Notes: generated from the sequence alone by a model not told the origin. DNA of 64,000 bases from Anaerolineaceae bacterium (GCA_002699585.1 PABP01000035.1:188052-252051); one strand, 5' to 3'; positions 44,895 to 53,552 are shown, counted from the first letter of the stretch. Made by a program: numbers and translations.

Positions 44895-45914
44895 GTGAAT
44901 ATCTCACCTAATATGCGCTATCTCATGATTAGCAATTATGGCTATGCGCCCTATACGGCACGCCTGCCGATTAATGTTCCTTGGTTAGATTCAACGACCT
45001 TACCTGAAGGTGAAATCTTCGAAATATCGGCCAAGAAAGTATTGAATCTGCCCATCAGCGTCAACGAGGAGATTTCCAGTTATGAATTTGGCGCGCTACA
45101 TCACAAAGCAGATATTGTGTTGGAATCCTTAACCGAGAATACACCCTCGTTCGATATTCCGACCCGTGTGCTGGTCGCACGTCTGCAACTGCCAATCGTA
45201 GCCGTGCCATTGGTCATTCATCTAGGGGCGATTACAGCTGGTCAACGACTACCGGAAGCTGCCATGCATGGTGAATTTTTCCTGAGGAACAATGGTCAGA
45301 TCGACTGGTATATAATTGAAGCGGTTAGACAGTTTAACTATATCGATTTTGACCCGAAGCTGCAGATGATCACCAGAATGAGTGAGAGCGAACCGATCAG
45401 CGTGCGCTGGAACGATGAATACCCCGCGCCGCAGCACGTAGTGACCACCACCGTAGAAGACCGGATTACTTTGCAGGATGACGATGAGCAAACCGTCAGC
45501 GTGCGTGTCCAATATGATATACATCCGGCGCAGATCGAGATGACACCCGACTATCTGGAATTGAGTCTCGCCTCTACTGTTGGTAGCCGGACGATTGGGT
45601 CACGGCGCAGCACCAGTACCTCGACAGAATCCAATCTTGTCATACATAATTGGGGTGGCGCACCCTTCTGGATAAAGCGGCGCACACTAATTGTGGCGGG
45701 GAGCGATAGCATTGGTAACATGATAGTTCCGCTGGGCTTGCAGCTCGAACCTCCGATTGACGATGGGTATATCATTCCACCCAATTCTGACGTGTCCTTC
45801 AAGGTTTATGCGCCCAATCCGGCAGAAGCAGGCGATGGCGAATTCAGCATCGTGCTCCATCTGCCGGATAGAGACAAAACGATGCTCGTCTCGAAGATCA
45901 ACATCCGGCAGTAG
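44895..45914 (+). CDS. C-terminal part of an Ig-like repeat protein, probably truncated by IS
   Basis: Unrecognised protein of 339 residues from a GTG at 44895. The frame is open further upstream, through LYFGREEIGIENKQQRLVNI from about 44844, into the transposase remnant, and no ribosome binding site stands out. It consists of three beta-sandwich units: an opening of the LxFG...N.G type followed by PWLDS, then VPLVIHLGAI...F-LRNNGQIDW, and a final unit ending in LPDRDKTMLVSKINI. Such units occur in long Chloroflexota proteins after kinase or DnaK-like domains. I read it as the surviving 3' portion of a gene cut by the IS at about 44820. Confidence 0.55.
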   Translation: MNISPNMRYLMISNYGYAPYTARLPINVPWLDSTTLPEGEIFEISAKKVLNLPISVNEEISSYEFGALHHKADIVLESLTENTPSFDIPTRVLVARLQLPIVAVPLVIHLGAITAGQRLPEAAMHGEFFLRNNGQIDWYIIEAVRQFNYIDFDPKLQMITRMSESEPISVRWNDEYPAPQHVVTTTVEDRITLQDDDEQTVSVRVQYDIHPAQIEMTPDYLELSLASTVGSRTIGSRRSTSTSTESNLVIHNWGGAPFWIKRRTLIVAGSDSIGNMIVPLGLQLEPPIDDGYIIPPNSDVSFKVYAPNPAEAGDGEFSIVLHLPDRDKTMLVSKINIRQ

Positions 45915-46108
45915 CTACGGAGGATAGACTGGCGACTTGTCGAAAATTTAGGAGATATTGCGGTCAGCAGAATACGTGAATAGGTAGCATCCAGCAGCAA
46001 ATCTCGATTGTCCGACTAGTAAAGACTTGGACAATCTCTACCATATGGGGAGGGGTAGTTGAAATTGCAGCACTTGTTATGCAACCAGACGATACACTTG
46101 AACTGACC

Positions 46109-47005
46109 TTACCCGGAAAAAACGGACGGTAAAAAAGGTGAAGAGCAGGCAAGCTGCTCAAACTGATGTGGGCTGAGATAGCCCAGAGCCGAATGCCGCC
46201 GCTGTCGGTTGTACCAGATTTCGATGTACTCGAATATGGCTAATCGGGCAGCCGCTCGTGTGGGAAAAGGACGATCGGCACACTCGGTCTTCAAGGTACC
46301 CAAGAAGCTCTCTTGCATGGCGTTGTCGTAACAGCGCCCGACATCACTCATGCTGATTTGCACCTCAGCCGTTTCCAATAGACTCAGGTAAGCCTCCCTG
46401 GTGTACTGGCTGCCCTGATCGGAGTGGTGCAGGCGGGGTGTGCCGTGCCTGCCGACAGCCATGCGCCAGGCATCACACACCAGCTCTGTCGTCATCCGTT
46501 CGCTCATCGACCAGCCCACAATCCGCCTTGAGAAGACATCCTGAATATCTACCAGATACAGCCAGCCCTCCTGCGTAAGAATGTAAGTGATGTCGGAGAG
46601 CCACTTGTCGTTGAACTGTGTTGCTGTGAAATCACCTGCCAGCAGGTTGGGCGCACGCCGATGGCTCTCATTGCGCTGCGTGGTGACTTGAAACCGGCGC
46701 TGTCCCTTGGTTCGCAAGCCCATCTGGCGCATCAGGCGTGCCACACGGTGCTTGCCGACTCGCTCGCCACAGGCTTTCAGTTCGGCATGAACGCGCAGAT
46801 AGCCATAGGTCTGACGGCTTTGCTCATGGATCACCCGAATGCGCTCTGACAAGGCGGCATTGGCAACCGCTCGACGGCTCGGCTGCCGCTTCAGCCAGTC
46901 ATAGAACCCGCTCACCGACACCTTCAACACGCGGCACATCAACCGTATCGGATAGGAACTGCTCTGCTCAGCAATGAACTGATAGCGACTCACGACTCCT
47001 CCCAC
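46109..47005 (-). CDS. IS3-family transposase OrfB (DDE integrase)
   Basis: Catalytic subunit, 298 residues. It begins with the HTH_21-like region (RAVANAALSERIRVIHEQS) and carries the DDE core: WLSDITYI (first Asp), HHSDQGSQY (second Asp) and QESFLGTLKTE (Glu), ending WYNRQRRHSALGYLSPHQFE. It is normally produced as an OrfAB fusion by -1 frameshifting from OrfA; the two overlap at 46990-47005. The full length agrees with the IS3 family. Confidence 0.93.
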   Translation of the reverse strand: MGGVVSRYQFIAEQSSSYPIRLMCRVLKVSVSGFYDWLKRQPSRRAVANAALSERIRVIHEQSRQTYGYLRVHAELKACGERVGKHRVARLMRQMGLRTKGQRRFQVTTQRNESHRRAPNLLAGDFTATQFNDKWLSDITYILTQEGWLYLVDIQDVFSRRIVGWSMSERMTTELVCDAWRMAVGRHGTPRLHHSDQGSQYTREAYLSLLETAEVQISMSDVGRCYDNAMQESFLGTLKTECADRPFPTRAAARLAIFEYIEIWYNRQRRHSALGYLSPHQFEQLACSSPFLPSVFSG

Positions 47006-47307
47006 GAGAATACCTTGATGGCTTTTTTTAGGATGTCCCGCTCCTGCTTCACCACCGCCAGTTCGCGTCGCAACCGCCTCAATTCCGCTTGCTCTGCTCG
47101 TTCCTCGCTCGCTTCAAGTGCTTCTCCTTTCACCTGGTAGCGCTGTCGCCATTTGTAGATCATCCCTGGCGTGATATTCAGATCGCGCTCTAGTTGCGCT
47201 ACGCTGCGATGGCCTTCTGCCCCCATCGCCAACACGTCTCTTTTGAACTCGTCACTGTATTTCTTGTATCCCATTTTCTGTCTCCTTACTCTCAGTTTAT
47301 CGGACAT
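46990..47307 (-). CDS. IS3-family transposase OrfA
   Basis: DNA-binding subunit, 105 residues, with a helix-turn-helix of the HTH_Tnp_1 class (YKKYSDEFKRDVLAM, then SVAQLERDLNITPGMIYKWR) and a C-terminal leucine-zipper-like coiled coil (LRRLRRELAVVKQERDILKKA). A slippery A7G run at 47029-47022 on the minus strand, in codons for LKKA, precedes the stop by about 33 bases and should allow -1 frameshifting into OrfB. Confidence 0.92.
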   Translation of the reverse strand: MSDKLRVRRQKMGYKKYSDEFKRDVLAMGAEGHRSVAQLERDLNITPGMIYKWRQRYQVKGEALEASEERAEQAELRRLRRELAVVKQERDILKKAIKVFSWEES

Positions 47308-47590
47308 TTCCTCTGTCCGCTAAACCGGGGTAAGGTCAAACAACAATATGCTAGGTATTCAATTCCACATTTGGCGCGTATTCTTCCGGGCTAGAGCTGG
47401 GAGTCACAATATATCCCTATCCTTCCTTATTGTCTCTAAAGCGATAGACTACATGCGGTGGGCGGACTTTGATGAAAGACAACGCTAATGTACCTTCAGG
47501 GATTCGAACCTTTAACTTGTTCTTGGACCCGATGAAACTTGCTGTTCATATTTCGAAATATATTAATAAAATAGCTACAGCATCATCTTA

Positions 47591-49288
47591 TTATATAACG
47601 AAATATGACATTTGTGGGCCCAACCCGATGCGTGTCGAACATGAGAAATCCGCTTGCTGACCTGTTTTTCCCGTTATTTGCCCATTTTCTACCCGGATTT
47701 GAGTGCCATTGGCAATGGCGTGCAGGTAGATGAAGGGCGGCAGCAACTCCAGACGGATAATCTTTCCCCGTTCGTCAATCACAACCTTGCTAACCAGTTG
47801 ACGCAGTAACTCACGCTGATGATCCCGATCCAGCAGCTGATATCGTTCGCCAATTTGACTGAGGATATGGAGTGCCATATCAAGATCCTCAATGTGTGAG
47901 CTGCTTTCCTGATGGACTGATTGTAGCGCATTTTCAATATTGGTGCGTTCCTGTTGAATCTCCTGAGCCAATTTCAAGTAGACATCATTGTGCATGCCAT
48001 GTTCGGTGTAGGCGCGCCAGAGGTTGAGTTCCTTGTCTTTGGTGCGTGCCAGTGCCTCTTTCAGGGAACGAGATTCCTGCCCGCTGCTGCTGGTGTAGCT
48101 GTGGACATCCTGTTGGTAAACACGCCGAATGGTGGGTATCTGTTCGGAGTCAACCTGAACACGTTTCAGGTGGTAGGGGATCTGTTGATCGACATCCGAG
48201 CAGATGACACGCTGCTCCTGACCGGCGATACGGTAGTAAGCGACGCCTTTCTCCGTTCGCTTGACATTGGGGCGTGAGCAGGACATCCGCCGCAACTTAC
48301 CATATGGATATTGCAGATAGACCAGCCCCTGTAGCAGGTAGAAATTGCGTTTTTGGGCAAAGGGCTTCTGACGACGTTGTGCCAGGAGTTGGAGGCCATG
48401 CTCGAACTCCTCAGTGGAGACGATGGGTTTCCAATTACCACGCAACGTTTTGGGCTTAATGTCGGCCCAATCACTGGGGACGACAATCCAGCCAGCATAA
48501 AACCAGTTGTTGAAGGCGCGTGACAACGCCTGAATGTTGGGGACGATGTTGCCCCGGCGATTGGCGCGGATGAATGGGTTGCCATTGCGCAGGCGATAGC
48601 CACGAGCAGTGAGCGCGTCACAGATAGCGGGTAGGGTTTTGTTATCGAGCAGGAGGTCCCAGGCGTAGCGCCAGATGGGGGCACGGGCAGGGTCGATCTC
48701 GACCCAGCGGCGATAACGCGTGTGCTGGAGCGACTCGGCTTTGTCAGTGGAGTCGATACGAGATTCCCGATTGAGATAGCCATCGGGTGCTTTCCAAGGC
48801 CAATCGCCCTGATGCAGTTTGGAGAGCATGCCATGTTTGACGCGCCGACCAATCACGGCTGATTCGCGGCGAGCCATACCAAACAGGATATTGAGATAAA
48901 GGCGATCATCTTCATGAGATGGATCGAGATCGGGATGGGCGGCAAATCGCACAGTCAGACCCATCTCTGTTAGTTCATCAATGGCACGCAGCGCTTCGAC
49001 ATCATCACGACCAAATCGATCGGGAGTCGAAGCGAAGATATGCGAAAAGGCGCCCTGATGCGCTTGCCTGAGCATATCCTGATAGGCTTTGCGGTCCGCC
49101 GAAGTACCCGTGTAGTTATCGATGAACTCACATACAAAAGGCAGATCGTCATAGTATTTCAGCATGCGCGCGATATCACGGCGTTGACCATCCTGCGAGC
49201 GCTGAGGCGCCTGGACCTCTTCCGTGCTTGTGCGCAGATAGACCACGTAGCCAGGGCGGGTGGCAATTTGTTTGCGCTTGCGTCCCAT
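47591..49288 (-). CDS. Large serine recombinase, complete
   Basis: Site-specific recombinase of 565 residues. Resolvase domain about 12-155: YLRTST with Ser21 as presumed nucleophile, QRSQDGQRRDI, FASTPDRFGRDD, and RRESAVIGRRVK. Recombinase domain about 190-300 (DPARAPIWRYAWDLLLDN, RLRNGNPFIRANRRG). The zinc-ribbon-like region (RRMSCSRPNVK, then EQRVICSDVDQQ) lies at about 330-380 and a coiled coil at about 400-480. It is nearly identical in plan to the copy at 1-1547. It is divergent from an XRE regulator and may catalyse integration/excision of a resident element; the attachment site is not identified. Confidence 0.92.
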   Translation of the reverse strand: MGRKRKQIATRPGYVVYLRTSTEEVQAPQRSQDGQRRDIARMLKYYDDLPFVCEFIDNYTGTSADRKAYQDMLRQAHQGAFSHIFASTPDRFGRDDVEALRAIDELTEMGLTVRFAAHPDLDPSHEDDRLYLNILFGMARRESAVIGRRVKHGMLSKLHQGDWPWKAPDGYLNRESRIDSTDKAESLQHTRYRRWVEIDPARAPIWRYAWDLLLDNKTLPAICDALTARGYRLRNGNPFIRANRRGNIVPNIQALSRAFNNWFYAGWIVVPSDWADIKPKTLRGNWKPIVSTEEFEHGLQLLAQRRQKPFAQKRNFYLLQGLVYLQYPYGKLRRMSCSRPNVKRTEKGVAYYRIAGQEQRVICSDVDQQIPYHLKRVQVDSEQIPTIRRVYQQDVHSYTSSSGQESRSLKEALARTKDKELNLWRAYTEHGMHNDVYLKLAQEIQQERTNIENALQSVHQESSSHIEDLDMALHILSQIGERYQLLDRDHQRELLRQLVSKVVIDERGKIIRLELLPPFIYLHAIANGTQIRVENGQITGKTGQQADFSCSTRIGLGPQMSYFVI

Positions 49289-49327
49289 ACATTTTTCACC
49301 AGAAGATCTGCTGAACAGACTGAGTCA

Positions 49328-49549
49328 CTAGTGTACTGTGTTTCCGGAACCAATTTCTTTTTCTCCCGCGAGTCGGGAGAAAGTGTGTGTGGATTCACCC
49401 ATCTGCAAATGATTCGGATCAGGAGGCGCTTCCCTCCAATGGTCCCATGAGCAAGGTGGAGGGTCACCAACATTGAGCAATTCTGCAAGCGAGAAAATGC
49501 GCTTGATTGCAGATTGGGTAGAATCAGTAGGAGTAGGCATTGGATTCAT
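49328..49549 (-). CDS. Small ORF (73 aa) preceding the second recombinase
   Basis: Unrecognised protein of 73 residues, ending 39 bases before the recombinase start. The segment SAIKRIFSLAELLN resembles FALKRIFVAAALLQ in the small ORF of the first module. The middle (CSWDHWREAPPDPNHLQMG) looks protein-like, not random. No clear ribosome binding site precedes the ATG. A 9-bp hairpin (TTTCTCCCG...CGGGAGAAA, 49360-49382) lies within its 3' part and may affect readthrough into the recombinase. The other part of 49289-49690 is AT-rich promoter region without other genes. Confidence 0.4.
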   Translation of the reverse strand: MNPMPTPTDSTQSAIKRIFSLAELLNVGDPPPCSWDHWREAPPDPNHLQMGESTHTFSRLAGEKEIGSGNTVH

Positions 49550-49723
49550 ACTATTTCAATTCGATACCTAAGAAAGTATTTGGATACGCTATAAACGAAT
49601 ATAGTACATTATTTGCTGATAATCAACCGGATTGACAATTTGACAACATAGGTAGTGGAATTATAATGTTGGAAGCCATATCACTTTTTAGTGGTTGAGA
49701 TGGATGCGAAGCAGGAGATAAGC

Positions 49724-50101
49724 ATGGCAGCAATTAGAAGCAATCACGATGGTTTTGGCAATGAGACAGACAAACTGGAAGCAAAAAAGCGACTAGGCCT
49801 GCGATTGAAGCGCGCTCGACTGGATATGAATCTCAAGCAAGAAGAGTTAGCCGACCTGATGGGAATCAGTCAGGCCGTCGTGTCGAATATCGAGAATGGC
49901 TTGACGACGATTGACGTGCCCAACCTGCCACTTTGGGCCACAGCACTCAACAAGCCGATTATGTATTTCTACGAGGATGAGTCTGCCGATTGGCAACAGC
50001 GGGCGATGGATATTCTGAGGATGTTCCCTGAGAACCAGATTGAGTTTGTCCTGCATATGCTCAAGAGCATGGCACTCAGCATGCATAATTTGAAAGGTTA
50101 G
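49724..50101 (+). CDS. XRE-family transcriptional regulator
   Basis: Regulator of 125 residues from the ATG at 49724, chosen because GGAG lies 6 bases upstream; a GTG at 49691 would add 11 residues without a better site. Helix-turn-helix at about residues 22-75 (RLKRARLDMNLKQEELADLM, then SQAVVSNIENG). Strong similarity to the regulator at 1871-2206, including LNKPIMYFYE. Divergent from the second recombinase module, which it probably controls. Confidence 0.86.
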   Translation: MAAIRSNHDGFGNETDKLEAKKRLGLRLKRARLDMNLKQEELADLMGISQAVVSNIENGLTTIDVPNLPLWATALNKPIMYFYEDESADWQQRAMDILRMFPENQIEFVLHMLKSMALSMHNLKG

Positions 50102-50484
50102 GTATAAGTGACTATCCTATCTTACCATCTCCCAGTGAGAAGTATGATCTGATATTAGTTTCAAGCTTGATTTGCGCTAGAGCAAAGTCGCCGATGAAAA
50201 CTTGGCTGATGCCTTTACTTGGATTGACTTTTGGGGTCAGTAGTTCTCTTTTTTACTTAACTAGCTAGATAATTGATGGCATCAGATGCGGAGTATTATC
50301 TTTAGGTCGGGTATCATGATGGTCAGTAAACGACACTAATGGGTCAGCCATCTGTAATACTCAACAACTCCCGCTTTGAATCGGTCGACATCCAACAGTT
50401 CCCGGTACTATATCATCCAATTAGCTAGTTCGTATTAAACAAAGAATTTTATTGTTACTATTTATGCGCACCTCGTGACACTCT
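50102..50484. other. Intergenic region, no gene seen
   Basis: About 380 bases between two convergent gene ends (XRE regulator and membrane protein). AT-rich. I see no open frame with a credible start, no strong terminator hairpin and no RNA gene pattern. It does not resemble the region downstream of the first XRE copy. Confidence 0.6.
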
Positions 50485-51441
50485 TTATTTAGGTTTTATT
50501 GTATAAAGTCTGCGGACTAGTTCACCTACGTCATTCGTGCCTGACATGGTTTCCTGAATTTGCTGCTTTATCTCAGATGCTTCACTTAAGAAGGGCTCGT
50601 TGTCAAGCAAAAAAACGATAGCAGCGTATTCTTTGGACTGGATGTCGCCCGAGAACGCCTGTGGATGCATGCCCAGTTCGCGTGCGACATCATCAGAAAT
50701 TCTTTTTATTCTTCGGTATCTTATCAGATGCACAGGATATAGCGTCTTTATGAGCAAATTATCTGGCAAGGTCACAATCGCAAGTGTAATCATTGCCAAT
50801 GCACTGAATCCATATGCAAGAACTTGCCATAGCGAATAGGGATCTGTCAGATTGCTAGCCAAACCATAGATTGCAGCAATGAAACTCATCAATGCTCCCA
50901 GGCTTAGCAGCGACTGATAAAGTATGTGCCAAATAAAGTGAGCCAGTCTAATATCATTCATCTCCTTCGGTAGTTGAGCTGAATTGTTCAGCACAATGGT
51001 TGCAGGTACGGCTCCTAGAATTACTGAAAGGGTGCCCAACCAATAGTTCCGAAGATATGTGTTGTCTTGAATTAAAAATTGCAACCCTATCGCTACACCG
51101 GCAGCGACTGCCAAACTCAACATTGGCACCCACAGATGCGACTGGTCAGAGGTCTGCTGTAGGTTGATAAGATACATAAATGACACAGACAAGAACAAAA
51201 TGATTCGACAAATATTTGCTAGAGGAATGTGCGTATTAGGAAACCAGGCGTGTTCAAGCTCCGTGAGAATATAATAGCTATTGAACATGTAGTTGATGCC
51301 TGTCAAATAGGCTCCCAGCCACAATGTCAGCCAGGGATTCTTTAGAAACTGTGGATCATGCGCATGCTGATACAAGCGCGGAAGATAGTAGAGCCACCAA
51401 ATGATTGCGCATAAAAAGTACAGCTGCTCAATGATGTTCAT
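50485..51441 (-). CDS. Polytopic membrane protein (MAB_1171c/DUF6545-like)
   Basis: Protein of 318 residues with seven or so hydrophobic segments: about 5-20 (LYFLCAIIWWLYYL), 38-55, 75-95 (NICRIILFLSVSFMYLINL), 105-125, 130-150, 165-195 and 210-235. The C-terminal 80 residues are soluble and begin VHLIRYRRIKRISDDVARELGM. This plan matches the MAB_1171c-type putative transporters of actinobacteria, which are often coded beside an XRE regulator and an ImmA/IrrE peptidase, exactly as here. The molecular function of that family is not known. Confidence 0.7.
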   Translation of the reverse strand: MNIIEQLYFLCAIIWWLYYLPRLYQHAHDPQFLKNPWLTLWLGAYLTGINYMFNSYYILTELEHAWFPNTHIPLANICRIILFLSVSFMYLINLQQTSDQSHLWVPMLSLAVAAGVAIGLQFLIQDNTYLRNYWLGTLSVILGAVPATIVLNNSAQLPKEMNDIRLAHFIWHILYQSLLSLGALMSFIAAIYGLASNLTDPYSLWQVLAYGFSALAMITLAIVTLPDNLLIKTLYPVHLIRYRRIKRISDDVARELGMHPQAFSGDIQSKEYAAIVFLLDNEPFLSEASEIKQQIQETMSGTNDVGELVRRLYTIKPK

Positions 51442-51455
51442 GCTCTACCATCAAA

Positions 51456-52088
51456 TCAGCTATCAAAGGGCGGGAACAGGTTGATATTCGCGGTGCGCTT
51501 CAGAAATGCACTATGCTTTGCTTCGTTGACTCGTGTTAGAAAGAGTTGAGCGAATAACTCGGCCTCCAACTCTTCTGTACCCGTATCCGTCTCTTGCAAA
51601 TCATCCAATCGCGGATCACGAACGCGGAGATGTCCCACTAGCTCCACTAACAAATACTGTAGATCCTCGGATATGGCATTGGCCCTTATTGAATATCCGT
51701 GATGATTCAAAATGATATGAGCCGACTCATGAACAACGGTATGTTTTTGAATGACTGGATGCTTGGTCGAATTGTAAAAGATATGGTCTCTTGACCCTTT
51801 GCGCAGATATGCTCCTGAAAGTGATGTAGAAAACTCCATAGGAACTAGATCTATATCACGGCGTAGATGCGATCTCAGATACTGAATGTAATGCTCAACT
51901 GCGAATTCTAATGGATTGTATCCGAGATGATCGATAGCATCCTCAATGTACTTTTCAATGCCACATTTCCTACGATCACCAATCGATATATCTCTTGCCG
52001 AAGATTCCGGTTGATTTGGCCTCGAACGGTCGATATGTCGGAGCATCAATACCAGATCAGGTTGTTCTAGCGAAACGGACATGAGCAT
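51456..52088 (-). CDS. ImmA/IrrE-family metallopeptidase
   Basis: Protein of about 210 residues. The zinc-peptidase motif is clear: HESAHIILNHHG at about residues 128-139 (HExxH), followed after about 40 residues by EELEAELFAQLFL, the third-ligand Glu region. Such peptidases usually cleave a partner repressor; the XRE regulator encoded two genes upstream is the natural candidate. The first ATG codons are 52088 and 52082; a TTG at 52109 overlaps the methyltransferase stop (TTGA). It precedes the membrane protein by 14 bases. Confidence 0.85.
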   Translation of the reverse strand: MLMSVSLEQPDLVLMLRHIDRSRPNQPESSARDISIGDRRKCGIEKYIEDAIDHLGYNPLEFAVEHYIQYLRSHLRRDIDLVPMEFSTSLSGAYLRKGSRDHIFYNSTKHPVIQKHTVVHESAHIILNHHGYSIRANAISEDLQYLLVELVGHLRVRDPRLDDLQETDTGTEELEAELFAQLFLTRVNEAKHSAFLKRTANINLFPPFDS

Positions 52089-52105
52089 TTTCCAGGTGAA
52101 TACAG

Positions 52106-53035
52106 TCAACGTTTTTGAAGCAAAATTCGGAAGTAGCCTTGATAACCATTGCCAACCATATAAGGCATGAGGAGGGCTGCAATGGCATTATTGACAAGGT
52201 TGGCTGGCAAGATTTGATGAGCTATTGAAAAACCAAAAGGGAGAAGACGCCATGGCATGATAAGCTGCCGCAACCGCAGTAGGTTTGGCATTATCTGATC
52301 TGCGATATCAATACGTTCTTTCACTAAGAAGTCAGCTTCTTCAGCTTTCGTGATCAAATCATCCACCAGTACGACATTTTCCAAAGCCATGGATTTCTCG
52401 ATCAATCGACGTGCCAAGTATTCATCTTCTGAGAGCTGGCCTGATGGCACAACTCGAAAGCCATCGAAGAGGATGAAAAAACCTGAGGGCTTTAGCACAC
52501 GATACACTTCACCTACTACTTGCTCAATATTCTGAGCATGACACACCGCCTCTACATCATAAACAGTGTCAAACTTCCCATTGCCATATGAGAGTTTGTG
52601 GAAGTCGCCTTGATTGACAATCGCATTATTGTGATTTCGAAGACGGTTTTTCGCCTGAATGACATGCAGATGGGTGATATCTACACCGTAAAAACGATTA
52701 CCTGGCTGGGAGACAGCTAACTTCTCGAGGTTGTAGCCTGTTCCACAACCTAATTCCAGGACTTCTTGACCGGACGACTGAATATGTTGAATCAAATACC
52801 GTGCATGGCCATCATAGTCGGAAAAACGAAATCGACCGCCTTGAGACAATGCCATGTGAACTGCACCGCCCAGCGAGTGAACCAGTCGATATGCGATGTT
52901 GGATTGCGAATAGTACTGTTGAATATCGCCTGGTGTAATCCTGTGGTTGAGCAATTCGTCTATATCAAAATGCTGACGTATCCATGCTAGATCCTGTCGG
53001 AGCAACGCTGCTGAGGGAATACTTTTTGCAGACAT
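52106..53035 (-). CDS. SAM-dependent class I methyltransferase
   Basis: Protein of 309 residues with the class I methyltransferase motifs: VLELGCGTGYNLEKL (motif I, about 96-110), RFYGVDITHLHV (acidic residue binding SAM), VNQGDFHKLSYGNGKFDTVY, and EVYRVLKPSGFFILFDGFR. The best fit is to the Methyltransf_11 type that modifies small molecules; the substrate is unknown. It lies between the XRE gene (6 bases upstream) and the ImmA/IrrE gene, so the four-gene set is one operon. Confidence 0.88.
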   Translation of the reverse strand: MSAKSIPSAALLRQDLAWIRQHFDIDELLNHRITPGDIQQYYSQSNIAYRLVHSLGGAVHMALSQGGRFRFSDYDGHARYLIQHIQSSGQEVLELGCGTGYNLEKLAVSQPGNRFYGVDITHLHVIQAKNRLRNHNNAIVNQGDFHKLSYGNGKFDTVYDVEAVCHAQNIEQVVGEVYRVLKPSGFFILFDGFRVVPSGQLSEDEYLARRLIEKSMALENVVLVDDLITKAEEADFLVKERIDIADQIMPNLLRLRQLIMPWRLLPFGFSIAHQILPANLVNNAIAALLMPYMVGNGYQGYFRILLQKR

Positions 53036-53041
53036 AATGCA

Positions 53042-53476
53042 TCATATTTGAGGTTTATCGTCTGAATGGAGTGTGTTATGAGTTGAAATATCTGCTCGCA
53101 ACACGTAGGTGATAATGCGGTCCAGATCCCGACGAGCATCATCTGATAGTCGATTCAGACGCATTGCCAATTTTAGGTCTGCACCCGCATCTCCTTGGTC
53201 TGCAACCATCAGCTCCATAGCTTCTGCGTCAGACTCAGCATCAAAGTAAGATAATCCCACTTTGAAGAATCGACAGAGTGCTTTGATATTGTCGATACGA
53301 GGATTTTGGATGATGCCGCGCCGAATTGCGCTAATGGCCGACTGGCTCATACCCGTCGCATACGCCACGTCACGATCTGTGTACGGCGTACCATCAGGCT
53401 GACGACGGTGCTCAAAGAGAAGACAGACTAACTTCGATACTGGCAGCGATGTATCTTGTGAAACTTGCTTCGCCAT
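53042..53476 (-). CDS. XRE-type transcriptional regulator
   Basis: Protein of 144 residues. Helix-turn-helix at about residues 12-75: KLVCLLFEHRRQPDGTPYTDRDVAYATGMSQSAISAIRRG (patterned quotation: TDRDVAYATGMSQSAISAIRRG), then NPRIDNIKALCRFFKVGLSYF. This extended DNA-binding segment resembles the EspR/ESX-regulator-like proteins that accompany MAB_1171c-type membrane proteins. The last third is helical (LAMRLNRLSDDARRDLDRII). It is the first gene of the operon, and a 14-bp palindrome lies 76 bases upstream. Confidence 0.82.
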   Translation of the reverse strand: MAKQVSQDTSLPVSKLVCLLFEHRRQPDGTPYTDRDVAYATGMSQSAISAIRRGIIQNPRIDNIKALCRFFKVGLSYFDAESDAEAMELMVADQGDAGADLKLAMRLNRLSDDARRDLDRIITYVLRADISTHNTLHSDDKPQI

Positions 53477-53552
53477 ATGATCTTTGCCTAGCTATCTGTA
53501 ATCTACAGTGTAAGACAAGATCAACTTTCTGTGAACATTATTATGGTCCTAT

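Larger units (their letters stand above)
46104..47338 (-). mobile_element. IS3-family insertion sequence, complete, 1,235 bp
   Basis: Terminal inverted repeats: TGACCTTACCCGGAAAAAAC at 46104 and, on the other strand, TGACCTTACCCCGGTTTAGC from 47338. Both sides are flanked by AAC (46101-46103 and 47339-47341), matching the 3-bp target duplication of IS3 elements. Inside are OrfA and OrfB with an overlap and an A7G slippery run. All parts are intact, so it is likely active or recently inserted. Confidence 0.92.

Noticed and set aside
47366-47384. Further copy of the GCCATTTGGC palindrome (CACATTTGGCGCGTATTC)
   Set aside because: Only one half-site matches, and no intact gene starts nearby.
49360-49382. 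9-bp hairpin TTTCTCCCG/CGGGAGAAA as a terminator
   Set aside because: No T run follows it on either strand in the right place; it lies within a small ORF. Kept only as a possible attenuating structure.
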